The translations under genes were made by a program, and so were the position numbers. Below the pieces are notes generated by a model. The model made no database searches and had not been told where the DNA came from. It saw only the letters and a list, made by a program, of their open reading frames with translations. From NCBI GenBank assembly GCA_964019055.1, contig OZ025210.1:1665745-1729744 (forward strand): a DNA stretch of 64,000 nt. Direction: 5' to 3'. Positions 54,759-64,000 of this stretch are shown in pieces. Each line of letters begins with the position of its first letter. Within the stretch, counting starts at the first letter, position 1. Origin of the DNA: Anthopleura xanthogrammica. Taxonomy: Eukaryota; Cnidaria; Anthozoa; Actiniaria; Actiniidae.

Positions 54759-57700
54759 ATGAGTGAGATAGACAGCACATTTGATCAAGACATATCTACG
54801 TTCTACTCAGTCAGCATCGGTTTTCTCTTTGTCCTTGGTGCACCAATGCAGTTTCTCAGTCTGAAGGTACTCGTCCATCATGAACACAAGTCCAGGGAAC
54901 TAACACCGTATCTTTTCAATGTCTGTTTATCGAACTTTCTTTGTTTACTGCTTCAATTCCCACTAGTATTCGTCGCAAGTGTCCAGAAAGGTTGGGCATC
55001 GCTTGGGCGAACATCATGTTATGTTACTGGGATGACTTCCTTTGCATGTAGCACGGTGATGATCGTTACGTTAGCGTCAATGAGCGTGAAAATTTACCAC
55101 TCGGTCATAAATCAAGACACCGGCCATCACGAGCAAAATCTTTTGGCAAGTATCCGAAAATTTGCCATCATCTGGGTGTTTGGTTTTCTGATTTTCATTC
55201 CTACTTCGTTTGGCTGGAACTCCGTTGTTCCAGAAGGTCCATTTTGTACAGTAAACTGGCGCGCTGAGTCTTTCCTCGACGCTTCATATCTTGTTGTTGT
55301 AGCCTTCGTCTCGTTTGTTATTCCCCTTGTTGTTTCCTGTTTGTACTGCATTAAAACATCGCGGTACGTATCCCGGGATGACCACCACGTTGCTACCTAC
55401 ACCATGCAGCAAATTCGTACACGGGCTCTTTACATCGCGGCGGGGAAACTGACGGCTGTGGTCTTGTCGCTTTACTTTATCCTCTGGTTGCCGTATTGGA
55501 TCGGTGGATTCTCTACTCTTTTCGCTGTTAGAAGAACCAAACCTACCGAGTTGGCGGTACTTCCTTGGTTATTTGTGAGCATTTCTGTGGTTTACAGCCC
55601 TATGGTGTTTACAGCAATGAACAAGAGGTTAGTGAGTGAGTGAGTGTATTGGTTGGACAAGAAAGCTACGGACACACGGTGGAACATTGCGCGCAATGTT
55701 GCAGGCAATTGATGTTGCGAGCCATGTCAGAAGATGCAATTTGTTGCACGTAATGTTGCTGAAGTTGAAAACGATCGTATTTCAGCGACATTGCCTACAA
55801 TGTTGTAACGTGTGTCCGCGCCTGAACTGCTTCGATAATGAGTAGTCAGTTTACAACCGTTAAAAACGTCTTAACTTTTGTCATTGTGACTGTTATTACC
55901 AAAAGAAGGTTTGGAAAGAGAGAGAAAAGAGAGAAAGAAGAAAAGTAAAGGGAAGAAAGCAAGGGAAAATGAGAGAAGGCAAAGGCATGAAATGTAGAGG
56001 TCGAAATTGAAGCGCCTCGCGATTTATGAAGAGTTGCTACAAAAAAAAGCTTATAAATATAAATCACTTCTTGCAATTATTCTGTCTTCCTTACTAAATC
56101 GATTTTGTTTTGTTTGTTTTTCCCCCTAAGGTTTCGTCGTAGTCTCCTAAAGCTGTTAGGAAGGCGGAGAAGCCTGCGAAGGGTGTACCCAACCATCTCT
56201 GTGGACAGGTTTGAATCGTCTGACGCGGCTCTGTCAAGCTGTCAAGTCACAACCCGTGCTTGTTCTCCTACCTTGGTGCCAAGGTAGGCCAAACTTGGTT
56301 CCTTTTAAACTCCGTTCGAAATACGTGTCCAGTCGCCACCAATAGTTATGAAAATAATCATTTTTGTTTTACGAGGGTAAAAGTTATCAGACCTCTTTAG
56401 CTTGGGCGTAGTGTTTTTCCATTTCAGACCACGTGTCATTCCCTTGAGTATTATTAATTTCTGTACTTGGAATGCTTTTCATCTATGGTGCAATGTTTTC
56501 CCATTTTCCCACGTGTCATTCCCTTGAGTATCATTTATTTGTTTAAATTTGCGCATGAGAAGACACATGGACCATATGAATATGGATGCAACTCAAACAA
56601 AGAATATCGTCACATGTTTTCCACGATTAGAAAATCAGGCGCATTCTAAAAACTCGTGGAAAGAGTGACGAATGACGTCATTTCCGTCCACACGTCATAT
56701 CGTCCGGAATCACGGGTGGTGTGCTCTACCAATGCACTGCCTTTTATCGCTGTGGTCATCAATTCCCGACGTGTCTAGTCCTTGCCAAGATGTGTTTTTT
56801 TTCTCCTGATGTTTTTTCTCCTGTTTGATTTTTCTTCCTCGTCAAAATCAACTTCAAATCAGTATTCCAGTTCGATCTCAGGATTTTTACTTCGGTGTCT
56901 CTCGTCTTACCTTGCCTCCTGTTCAGACGTCCTAAGGGTCGGTAACGCAACGTTTCTTTGGCCCTACGAACGTGTTGCGCGACGACGTGACGACCCTAAA
57001 AACGTTTGCGTAGGAGGCTGGCTACGTCTCACCTCGTGACAACTAGATTTTTATTGATAAAATTTTTTAAATTTTATATTCAGCCGTGCGGTGTTAGTGA
57101 TGTTTAGTTTTTAACGTGGGGTAATCGGTTCCATGAAGTGATCATGATATTTAATGGAGCGACTGTATCGTTAATGCAGCGGCAGCTGTGGTGATAATAT
57201 AGAGATACTCGTGCTATGACATCATTGTGACGTCATCGATCGCAGCAGAGGTCGTAGTCCACTCGACGAAACACAAGATCAAAATATTTTCTTTTCTTTT
57301 CCTTTCTTTATGAACTCTGACAGTTTCTATATTATCAAAATGAAATATTAACTTAAAATAATTTTGATATCAAAATGATAAAGAATTGGAAATAAATTAA
57401 TAATTTATTAAGATAAATTAAGATAATTTTAATATAAAAATATTGAAGGAAAAAAGCGTGGCTTGCTTCGAGTAAGAATTTGCTTACCTGAGTCCCAGGC
57501 TTGTCATTCCTGCAACTGTAATTTTTTTCTTTTTCATTCTGTTGTATATTTTTCTCTTTCACATTTTCATTTTTTTAGTTTCATTTATCTCTTATTCAAT
57601 TTCATTTAATTTCATTGTTTTTTTAATCCCATTTTCTTTTGTTCAATCTTTTTGTTCCATACTTTATTTTTGTTCAATCTTATTATTATTTTGTTCAATA

Positions 57701-58188
57701 CCTTTTTTCATCATTTTTTTCGATCCTGTTTTTATTTTTGTTCCATCCATTTTTCATCATTCTTTTCCTCTTGATCCATCACTTCTCTCTTAAGTTTTAG
57801 TCTTTTTCTCCTGTTCATTTTCTTTTTTGTTGATTTTGTTCTATCTTTTTCTTATTCTATCCATTTTTCCTTTTCTCACTCTATTGACACAGTCTTCAAC
57901 GAGTCCTAAATACGATCAGTTTTCTACAACACGTCTTACTAATACTGTTCTGTTCTAAATCCCGGTTGCAGGTCCCCACTTGTGAACCGTTCATTTAAGA
58001 TGTCTGTGTTCGAAGACGTCACAAGTGAGATAGTAAGTCAACAAAAAACGCTTCAAAGACCGGAATTAACTAACGAAGCAGTCACAAGGCTCATCCGATC
58101 CTCACTCCACGCGGCGCACGAGCTGCATGAAGACTTCGCTAGCCATGATCAAGGACAAGATCAACGAAGGAGAACCACAGCTACTTGA
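54759..58188 (+). CDS. Opsin-like GPCR lacking the retinal-binding lysine
   Basis: Three exons, 54759-55627, 56131-56283 and 57972-58188, both introns in phase 2, total 412 residues. Exon 1 carries all seven transmembrane helices. TM3 begins with the disulphide Cys (GRTSCYVTG). Loop 2 reads GWNSVVPEGPFC, close to opsins but two residues shorter between Glu and Cys. TM6 has LYFILWLPYW. TM7 reads LFVSISVVYSPMVF: the residue seven before the proline, Lys in opsins, is Ser274 (codon 55578-55580). The E/DRY position is KIY. The second opsin intron (after ASRR) matches intron 1 here (after MNKR) in place and phase, so the two genes share ancestry. The tail is basic (FRRSLLKLLGRRRSLRR) then Ser-rich, then a helical segment. 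It probably does not form a covalent retinal pigment; its ligand is unknown. Confidence 0.82.
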
Positions 58189-58380
58189 AACTTGGGTTTA
58201 AATTAGTAAAAACAACATCTAAAGAGATCATGAATGATGGAAAGTACAAAATACTATATCTTCGACTAGCTTGCGGGATGCGGTTATTTGCCAAGTTTTA
58301 TATTTGATGGCCTATTTGTTAGATATTCAGTAACATTTTTGCATCGCGAAAATTATCAGTGTACCATGCCTCTAATGTAA

Positions 58381-58386
58381 AATAAA
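58381..58386 (+). terminator. Polyadenylation signal of the opsin-like gene
   Basis: AATAAA 193 bases after the stop codon. Confidence 0.45.
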
Positions 58387-59205
58387 TATGTTATAGATAA
58401 TGGTGGAATTTGCGTCGTATCGCAAAAAGAAAAAGAAAAATTAGAAAAATTCGTTAGAAAATAGTTTCAACTTGCAGCTCGAAAGCCAGAAACTGGTGGG
58501 GAAATATAAGAAGTAGATCGCAAAGTTGTCAAACATTTAGAACATGTGTAATGGTTGCGCAATTTTCTCGGACGCTCTTCATTGCGCTATTTTGCTTTTG
58601 CGCATTGGTCTTTGATAGCTTTGTCAAAAGATACATGAAGTGTTGAATGTTGTTTTTTTAATGGCTGCGCGCGGAATTTTCTCCCTGATCGTGACTTCAA
58701 ACGCTTTGCATTGTGTTGTGTTACTTTGCTGTTGCGCATTGGTGTTGAAGTGTTGAACCATGACGTTCATGCGCATAGGACCAAACAATTGGAAAAAAAT
58801 TCTTGAATTTCGTATGAATAATTCGAGACCATTTGCATGAGTTATAGCGTGAGTTCCCCTAAGTCCCCGCAATAGAAAGGAACAATGAGGTGGACACAGA
58901 ACAAAGCTCTCTGGAGGATTGCAAAACTATTTCAGTTCCTCGCTCAATCTGTCAAACATTCAAAACAGCAGTTCAGTGACAAATTTGAGTTCATTCTGAG
59001 TTCACTCTAAGTTCTCGAACACGCTCCAAGTTAAACTACCCGCCTTCGAGTCGATTCGTAATGTGATTTCTGAGGCTCTCGGACTTCGATGTCTTTTCAT
59101 TCTTCAACAAAAGTTTTTATTCCCTCACTGGTAAAGGTTTCCACTCGTCCAGCTGTAGAAGTCTAACGGACGCATAGTTTGAACTTTTCAAAATTACCGA
59201 AGGTC
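58387..59205. other. Intergenic and 5' region of the AP-4-like gene
   Basis: No open exon recognised. The last 200 bases include CAGCTG (59149-59154), an E-box of the type AP-4 proteins bind, just before the gene. Confidence 0.4.
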
Positions 59206-61151
59206 ATGATGAGTTCGACTTCAACCAGAACAAACTTCAAGAAAAAACCGTAAGTAGAAAACCATTAAATGCTTTTAAGAACTACAACATTTGAGGTTTA
59301 TGTGAAAATCTTTCTTGAAAAAATTAGATTAGTCGAAAATCGCAATCTCTAAAAAATACGACGAAGTTTTCTGTCGCAATTGGGCAAAACTATATTTTTT
59401 TCAATACTTTTTATGCGAGTTTGAAGTTGATTTCGTTCAAGTGTAGCCATTTCCTTGCACATTGCATTTGCAATTTATCTCAAATTCATTATTTGCGGAT
59501 TTATTTCTCATTTTCAATTCTTGGTTCTGTTTCCAGGAATTATGTGTCAGACTCGGAGAAATCAAAGCGTCTCAATGCCAATTTGATTGAAAGAAGACGA
59601 ATGCAGAACATCAATTCTGGTTTCGCCTCGCTGAAGAAGCTTCTCCCCCCGTCTGATCGCAAGCAAACAAAAGCAGCTATTCTTCAGCAGGTGATAAGAC
59701 TCTTCATGCTTGATAATGAAACTGTTACTGTATTTCGTAAGATGGGTGGGGAGGGACAGGGTGCTTTGACTTGGGGGAGGGGAAAGGAGTGTTTTGTCAA
59801 GGAGATGGAATAGTATAGACCCCTTGCACCAGCTGAGTTGATCGCCTTCCCCGAAAGGAATTTTTCGAACATTTTCCGAGTATACAATGTAGACTTTTCT
59901 TGTTGATTGAAACAAAATTCCGCCATGAGTTCGACTAGCGTTTACGATTAATTTAAAGAAGGAAGAACTCGTATTTCATATATTCTCTTGGCAGAATAAT
60001 GGGAAATGCTACTCAAAATAGGATGTCGAATCCTCAATTCTGATTGGTTGACCTTGAGTTTGTTCTGAAGGTCAACTCAGCTGGTGTGACGTCCAAGCAA
60101 CTCAATTTGGAGGACAAAACAAAAGAATTTTGATCTCCTGAGAATTGGAAACTTTTGTTTTGTTCTCCAAATTGAGCTGCATTCCGAAGTGCTGCAGGGG
60201 GTCTATTGTTTATCAGAAGGGAACGGGAAACGGAAATGTTGCAGGGAGAGGGGGGTCAGGAGTTTGTCAGAAAGGAGAAGTGACAACGTAACGATCCGTG
60301 AGTGGCCAAGTCCTGAGATAATGTGGCACTGATATAATTGTTTGTTGTAACAGGCATCACAGTACATCCTTCGTCTTCAACGAGCAATAATCCAGTTCAA
60401 AACCGAGAATGACAAGTTGCGTTCAACTCTAGGGTCAAATAACCAGACTTTGGCATGCGTGAAGCATAGCACTCACACAAGCCCGCACCTTCATCAGTTA
60501 TCTAAACGACATTATGAGTCCAATGGCCAGATGGCCGAATCAACAGCCAAACCGCTCGGCTCAACCAACATGGACAGGCAAAGAACCACCGCTTACAAAC
60601 GAACAGTCCTACCTAAACCACCTAATAATCAAACAGAAATGCCCAGCTCTGACAATAATTGGAGGTCTTTTGAACATGTTAAGAAGTATGAGCCCATGAT
60701 CCCTCAAAACAGCTGTTTGCACAACCGAATTGAGGTATATCCGAATGCGCATGCGTTTGAATCCATTCCGCTGACACCACCGATTAGTCCTGCGCTGAAT
60801 GAGAAGAGAGTGGGTAGTAGTTCAAGTGCTGGTAGGTCTAGGGGAACAGCTTTTGCGTCACCAACGTTTAGGGCGTCAGCAATGAATAATGAATTGATGG
60901 CACAACAGCCTGCTTGTGTGCTACCACAGGGAGCCCACCCAGTCAAACCACCGAAGAGAAACATCTTCAACTTGTCTACACAAACCACTGTTAAACCAGC
61001 TCGGCTCGAAAAGCGCACCAGACCCCCTTACAATACAGAAAAGGAGAATGGCGAGGGAAATGAGGCGAAGCGGAACAAGGAACCGAACCATGGAGACTTG
61101 CAGTGCATTCTGGAAGCCATCAGCATCATAGAACATACACAAAATCGGTAG
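59206..61151 (+). CDS. TFAP4: AP-4-like basic helix-loop-helix transcription factor
   Basis: Exons 59206-59249, 59537-59690 and 60354-61151, phases 2 and 0, 331 residues. Exon 1 gives MMSSTSTRTNFKKK from tandem ATGs. Exon 2 carries the basic region and first helix: NLIERRRMQNINSGFASLKK, then LLPPSD and KAAILQQ. Exon 3 begins ASQYILRLQRAIIQFKTEN, the second helix running into a leucine-zipper-like continuation. The E-R-R-R motif and the R-R-M-Q-x-I-N-x-G-F signature are those of AP-4, which binds CAGCTG as a nuclear homodimer. The rest (residues about 90-331) is low in recognisable domains, Pro/Ser-rich, with a Lys/Arg cluster and a conserved-looking end CILEAISIIEH. Intron 2 contains a composite fold-back element. 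Confidence 0.85.
59816..60205. repeat. Composite nested fold-back element in AP-4 intron 2
   Basis: Outer ends TAGACCCCTTGCA and TGCAGGGGGTCTA are inverted. Inside are two complete fold-backs in a row. The first (59827-60088) has terminal repeats CACCAGCTGAGTTGA/TCAACTCAGCTGGTG and is the family seen at 17.2 kb. The second (60109-60178) pairs CTCAATTTGGAGGACAAAAC with GTTTTGTTCTCCAAATTGAG. The whole looks like insertions nested within one older element. Confidence 0.75.
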
Positions 61152-61159
61152 AAAATATG

Positions 61160-61165
61160 AATAAA
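61160..61165 (+). terminator. Polyadenylation signal of the AP-4-like gene
   Basis: AATAAA eight bases after the stop codon; a second one occurs near 61565. The first would leave an unusually short 3' end, so the later signal may be the one used. Confidence 0.4.
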
Positions 61166-62559
61166 TTAATTTAAAAATGTCGCTAAAATAGCCAAAGTTT
61201 ATGTAAATCTAAATTTATGTTTGATAAACATGTAAATACATAGTAATTTATTTAATATATTTATATATAGTATATAGAAAATTAATATATTTATTGAAAT
61301 TAAGTTATCACGTGGCATGTCACGTGCGAGGTGGACGGAAGAAGAATATGATTGGCTAAGCGCGCAGATAGCTAGACCGAATAGAGAGAGGAGAGTTGAA
61401 GATTATTATGGGATAGCTGTTTCACAGGGGTTTGGCACGTGACACAGAATGTTCTACAATTGAATAGTTTACAAGACTTGCTGGTCAGGTCACGTAGTTC
61501 TTTTCTTTGTTGGGATTTTTTTCTTCTATTATAGGTTATATTATGTATCATATGTATGTAGCATAATAAAAATATTGATTTCTGTAATTAGACTTGTACG
61601 TAGTTGAGTTCTTTGCATTTTTTATAAGAAGAAAAACTATTAATTAAACGCGATTTTCCCCCCGATTTTTTCACCTTTTACTTTTATCTAAATTGGGCTC
61701 CCTGTGCTATAATGACCTTATCTTTGGCCCAGGGGTACCTGTTACTCAAGTACCCATTGACAGTTTAATATACTGTTACTTCCATTGCATATGTTTTGTG
61801 GGAGGTTAATGATGAATGTTCCGCCACACCACATCCTCCATGGAAAATCCTGGATATATGCAACTTACCCTATTATTATAAAGGAAGAAAATGAACAAAT
61901 ATTCGTTGAAGAATATCCTTCTTTCGATATTCTGGTTGAGTAATCACGAACAAAGCAATTCCAGACGAGGCTCCGGGAATCAATGGATTAATCCTAATAT
62001 ATTCTTTTGTTTCACCGGAGCCTCCTTTGTGAGTGAGCACTCAACCAGAATATCGAAAGTGGGCTATTATAATGAAAGATTGTTGTAAATGCAATCAATA
62101 TGAGTAAGATTATTGAACTCTTGCTGCACGCAGCTTCAAAATTTCTTCTCGAAAGCATTCCCAAACGTACGCCTGCCTCGACATCACATGCGCTGCAGAA
62201 TATATTAGTTCGATTCCAAAGGGAAAAATAAGTGGTGATGGCATGCGCAAATATTTTTAAATTAATAAATCATTAGAGGCGAAAAGCTGTGTCAAAATAA
62301 TTATTTATTTCATATCAATAAAAAAAATGGTGCTGAGGATAAAAATCTTCGAATGTGGTTCTAAAATGCGAACTTCGCAAATACAAATAGGTGATAGTTG
62401 TATGCAATCCATAAAAGCCACTAATCATGGGATCATTTGCCGCCATTTTGGAGGTCAAATTGGACTGCCTTCGTCCAACATGGCGGACATTGGTCGTGTG
62501 ACTTGAAAGTGCTCATCTTATAGGTTAGTTTCTTTTGAGTTTTTGATAGTTTTTCAGTG
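61166..62559. other. Intergenic between convergent AP-4-like and homeobox genes
   Basis: AT-rich. Contains the fold-back at 61921-62059 and, on the - strand, an AATAAA (62304-62309) that could serve the homeobox gene. No gene seen. Confidence 0.45.
61921..62059. repeat. Fold-back (MITE-like) element with double stem
   Basis: Outer arms CTTTCGATATTCTGGTTGAG and CTCAACCAGAATATCGAAAG are perfect. Inner arms GAGGCTCCGG and CCGGAGCCTC form a second stem. Between the stems are unpaired segments. Confidence 0.85.
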
Positions 62560-63538
62560 TTATTTTTCTTGTTTGATTCTTTTAGGGCTTGGCTCTCTAC
62601 AATATTCACTATAATCTCCGAGTGCGCACTGTGTACCCTCGTCAACCTCCCCTTCTTCGACTTTAACGTTTACTACCCCATCTTGATTCGGGATTTCGTT
62701 ATTTTCAAGTTCCGCTGGTTTTTGAGGTGGAGATTTTATGCCATCCGTCATCCGCCTATCTTTAGCGCGTCGGTTTTGGAACCAGATCTGTATCCTGTCC
62801 TCTGTTAGCTGTGTAGCTTTGCTGAGTCTGAGTCTCTCGTCTATATGAGGATATTTAGTCGAGTAGTAAGCCTTCTCTAGGATTTCTTGTTGTCTTTTTG
62901 TTAAATTTCGCCTTTTTCTTTTCTGATCGTATTTGTCGCTTGTCACAGTTGTGGACTCGTCTTGTTCACCTGGAACGACACGTGTACGAGATATAACATC
63001 AATTGGGATCCCTGTGGTTAATCATTAAACATTTTCTTATAAAACGCGGTTTTTGTTTTCAGTTTTTTTTTAAAAGATAAGTTCTATTCTTACCACTGTC
63101 ATCATTTTCGTCATGTAATAAGCCTTCAGCAGTTTCCATAGCAACTGGTATTCGCGACGTTCTGGGAGGCGTCGAGGATATTGGCGTTGAAGGTAAAGAA
63201 TCTGCAAGACCTTCTGTGTTTCTAAGAGGACTTGGAAAAGAGACCTGTGGGGCGGGAAACCAAGGTCTGGGCGGTCCAACCATATACGGTGAGACTTGAA
63301 ACGGAAAGGGCGGATGATGATGCATCAAGGGTAATGCTGTGACGTCATATGGGAAGGGTTTATAGAAAGGCCATATGTGTCCATAGTTGAAGGGGTTGAA
63401 TATTGGAGGAGTAGGGGGAAAGAGGGTGCTTCTTGATCTCTGCCATCGAATACGTTCCTCACAATGCCGTCTCAATGAAATAAGAGTGCTGGCGGCTTCT
63501 ATGATTTCTATTCGCTCCATGTTTACTTCCTCGGCCAT
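62560..63538 (-). CDS. Paired-like (Q50) homeodomain transcription factor
   Basis: Two exons on the - strand, 63094-63538 and 62560-62969, with a 124-base GT-AG intron in phase 1, 284 residues. The homeodomain spans about residues 164-223: KRKRRNLTKRQQEILEKAYY, then YPHIDERLRLSKATQLTEDR, then IQIWFQNRRAKDRR. Arg5, Leu16, Trp48, Phe49, Gln50, Asn51 and Arg53 are in place, so DNA binding should be intact. Position 8 is Leu where Phe is usual, and position 20 Tyr. EDRIQIWFQNRRAK and YPHID recall paired-like families such as HESX/ANF, but no eh1 repressor motif is seen. The N-terminus is rich in Pro, Phe, His and aromatic residues; the C-terminus is acidic and ends in PSPKRIKQEK. A nuclear regulator; the class within homeobox families is uncertain. 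Confidence 0.85.
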
Positions 63539-64000
63539 AATCGATACCTAGTATGCGTTCAAAAAAGTTCTCAAGTCAGCATAGTAAGTGAACTGAATAG
63601 TTATAGTACTGGTTTCATATTAAGGTAACTGTAAAAAGGTCTAAAGTAAACAATATATAAGAACTATGCAAGTATAAGAAGTGTTAAATTCATAAAAACG
63701 CCAAGCGAAGCTCATCGTTCCGTTGTAAAGTTAGTCAGCAAAGTTGAAGTCTTTTTCCGGCGCTCCAGTATTACGAAAATATTAATTTTTTAGCATCAAT
63801 ATGTACAGTTCAACTTCACTATAGGTATAGCAACAGCAAAATATTTATAAAAACGAAACAATTTGATTTCAAGCTGATTAGTTTGAAGTTCGGCGACTTT
63901 CTGAATATTTTAGCAGTTGTGCTCTTCGCCAGCAAATTGTCAGAGAACAATCAATCAAAAACACAATTTCGATCCAAAAAAAATCAAAATTTCTGTTTCC
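63539..64000. other. Upstream of the homeobox gene, no supported gene
   Basis: AT-rich. Likely contains the homeobox promoter (- strand); no clear TATA box at a convincing distance. Confidence 0.4.

Noticed and set aside
1..64000. CRISPR arrays, operons and bacterial features
   Set aside because: The window is clearly eukaryotic; the tandem repeats have no spacers of CRISPR type.

Overview
The window reads as animal nuclear DNA, most probably from an anthozoan cnidarian (coral or sea anemone). It is AT-rich, its genes have many short exons with GT-AG introns, and microsatellites, minisatellites, fold-back (MITE-like) elements and a SINE-like repeat are frequent. The gene set fits: a class A peptide-type GPCR, a cnidarian-type opsin with an opsin-like paralogue, a SNAG-domain zinc-finger factor, an AP-4-like bHLH factor and a paired-like homeobox gene. 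The organism is inferred from gene content; no marker fixes the species.

Layout. 1-12.6 kb: no convincing gene; degenerate repeats, fold-back elements and a 4.1-kb minisatellite of about 100 units of 40 bp (6.9-11.0 kb). 12.6-17.0 kb: a rhodopsin-family GPCR (+). 17-23 kb: fold-back elements and AT-rich sequence. 23.17-33.33 kb: a C2H2 zinc-finger gene (+) whose SNAG exon lies 7.7 kb upstream of the rest. 30.5-42.3 kb: a tandem segmental duplication of a roughly 5.8-6.0-kb block holding the zinc-finger exons (+), a spermidine/spermine (thialysine-type) N-acetyltransferase gene (-) and the first exon of ACOT9 (+). 42.09-48.84 kb: ACOT9 (+), rebuilt as 17 exons with every splice phase consistent. 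50.3-51.9 kb: opsin (-). 54.76-58.19 kb: opsin-like receptor lacking the retinal lysine (+). 59.2-61.15 kb: AP-4-like bHLH factor (+). 62.56-63.54 kb: homeobox gene (-).

The main result is the duplicated block. In copy A the zinc-finger gene is intact and still joined to its SNAG exon, but the acetyltransferase has lost a splice acceptor at the acetyl-CoA-loop exon and carries substitutions at conserved sites. In copy B the acetyltransferase is intact and faces ACOT9 across a 191-bp bidirectional promoter, while the zinc-finger copy has no SNAG exon and carries a 1-base frameshift. The two copies have therefore decayed reciprocally, leaving one working version of each gene. Copy A also keeps an orphan ACOT9 exon 1 with its promoter.

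Most of these genes are split into exons too short to show as long open frames. They were rebuilt by eye from splice sites, phase and family motifs. No database search was run.
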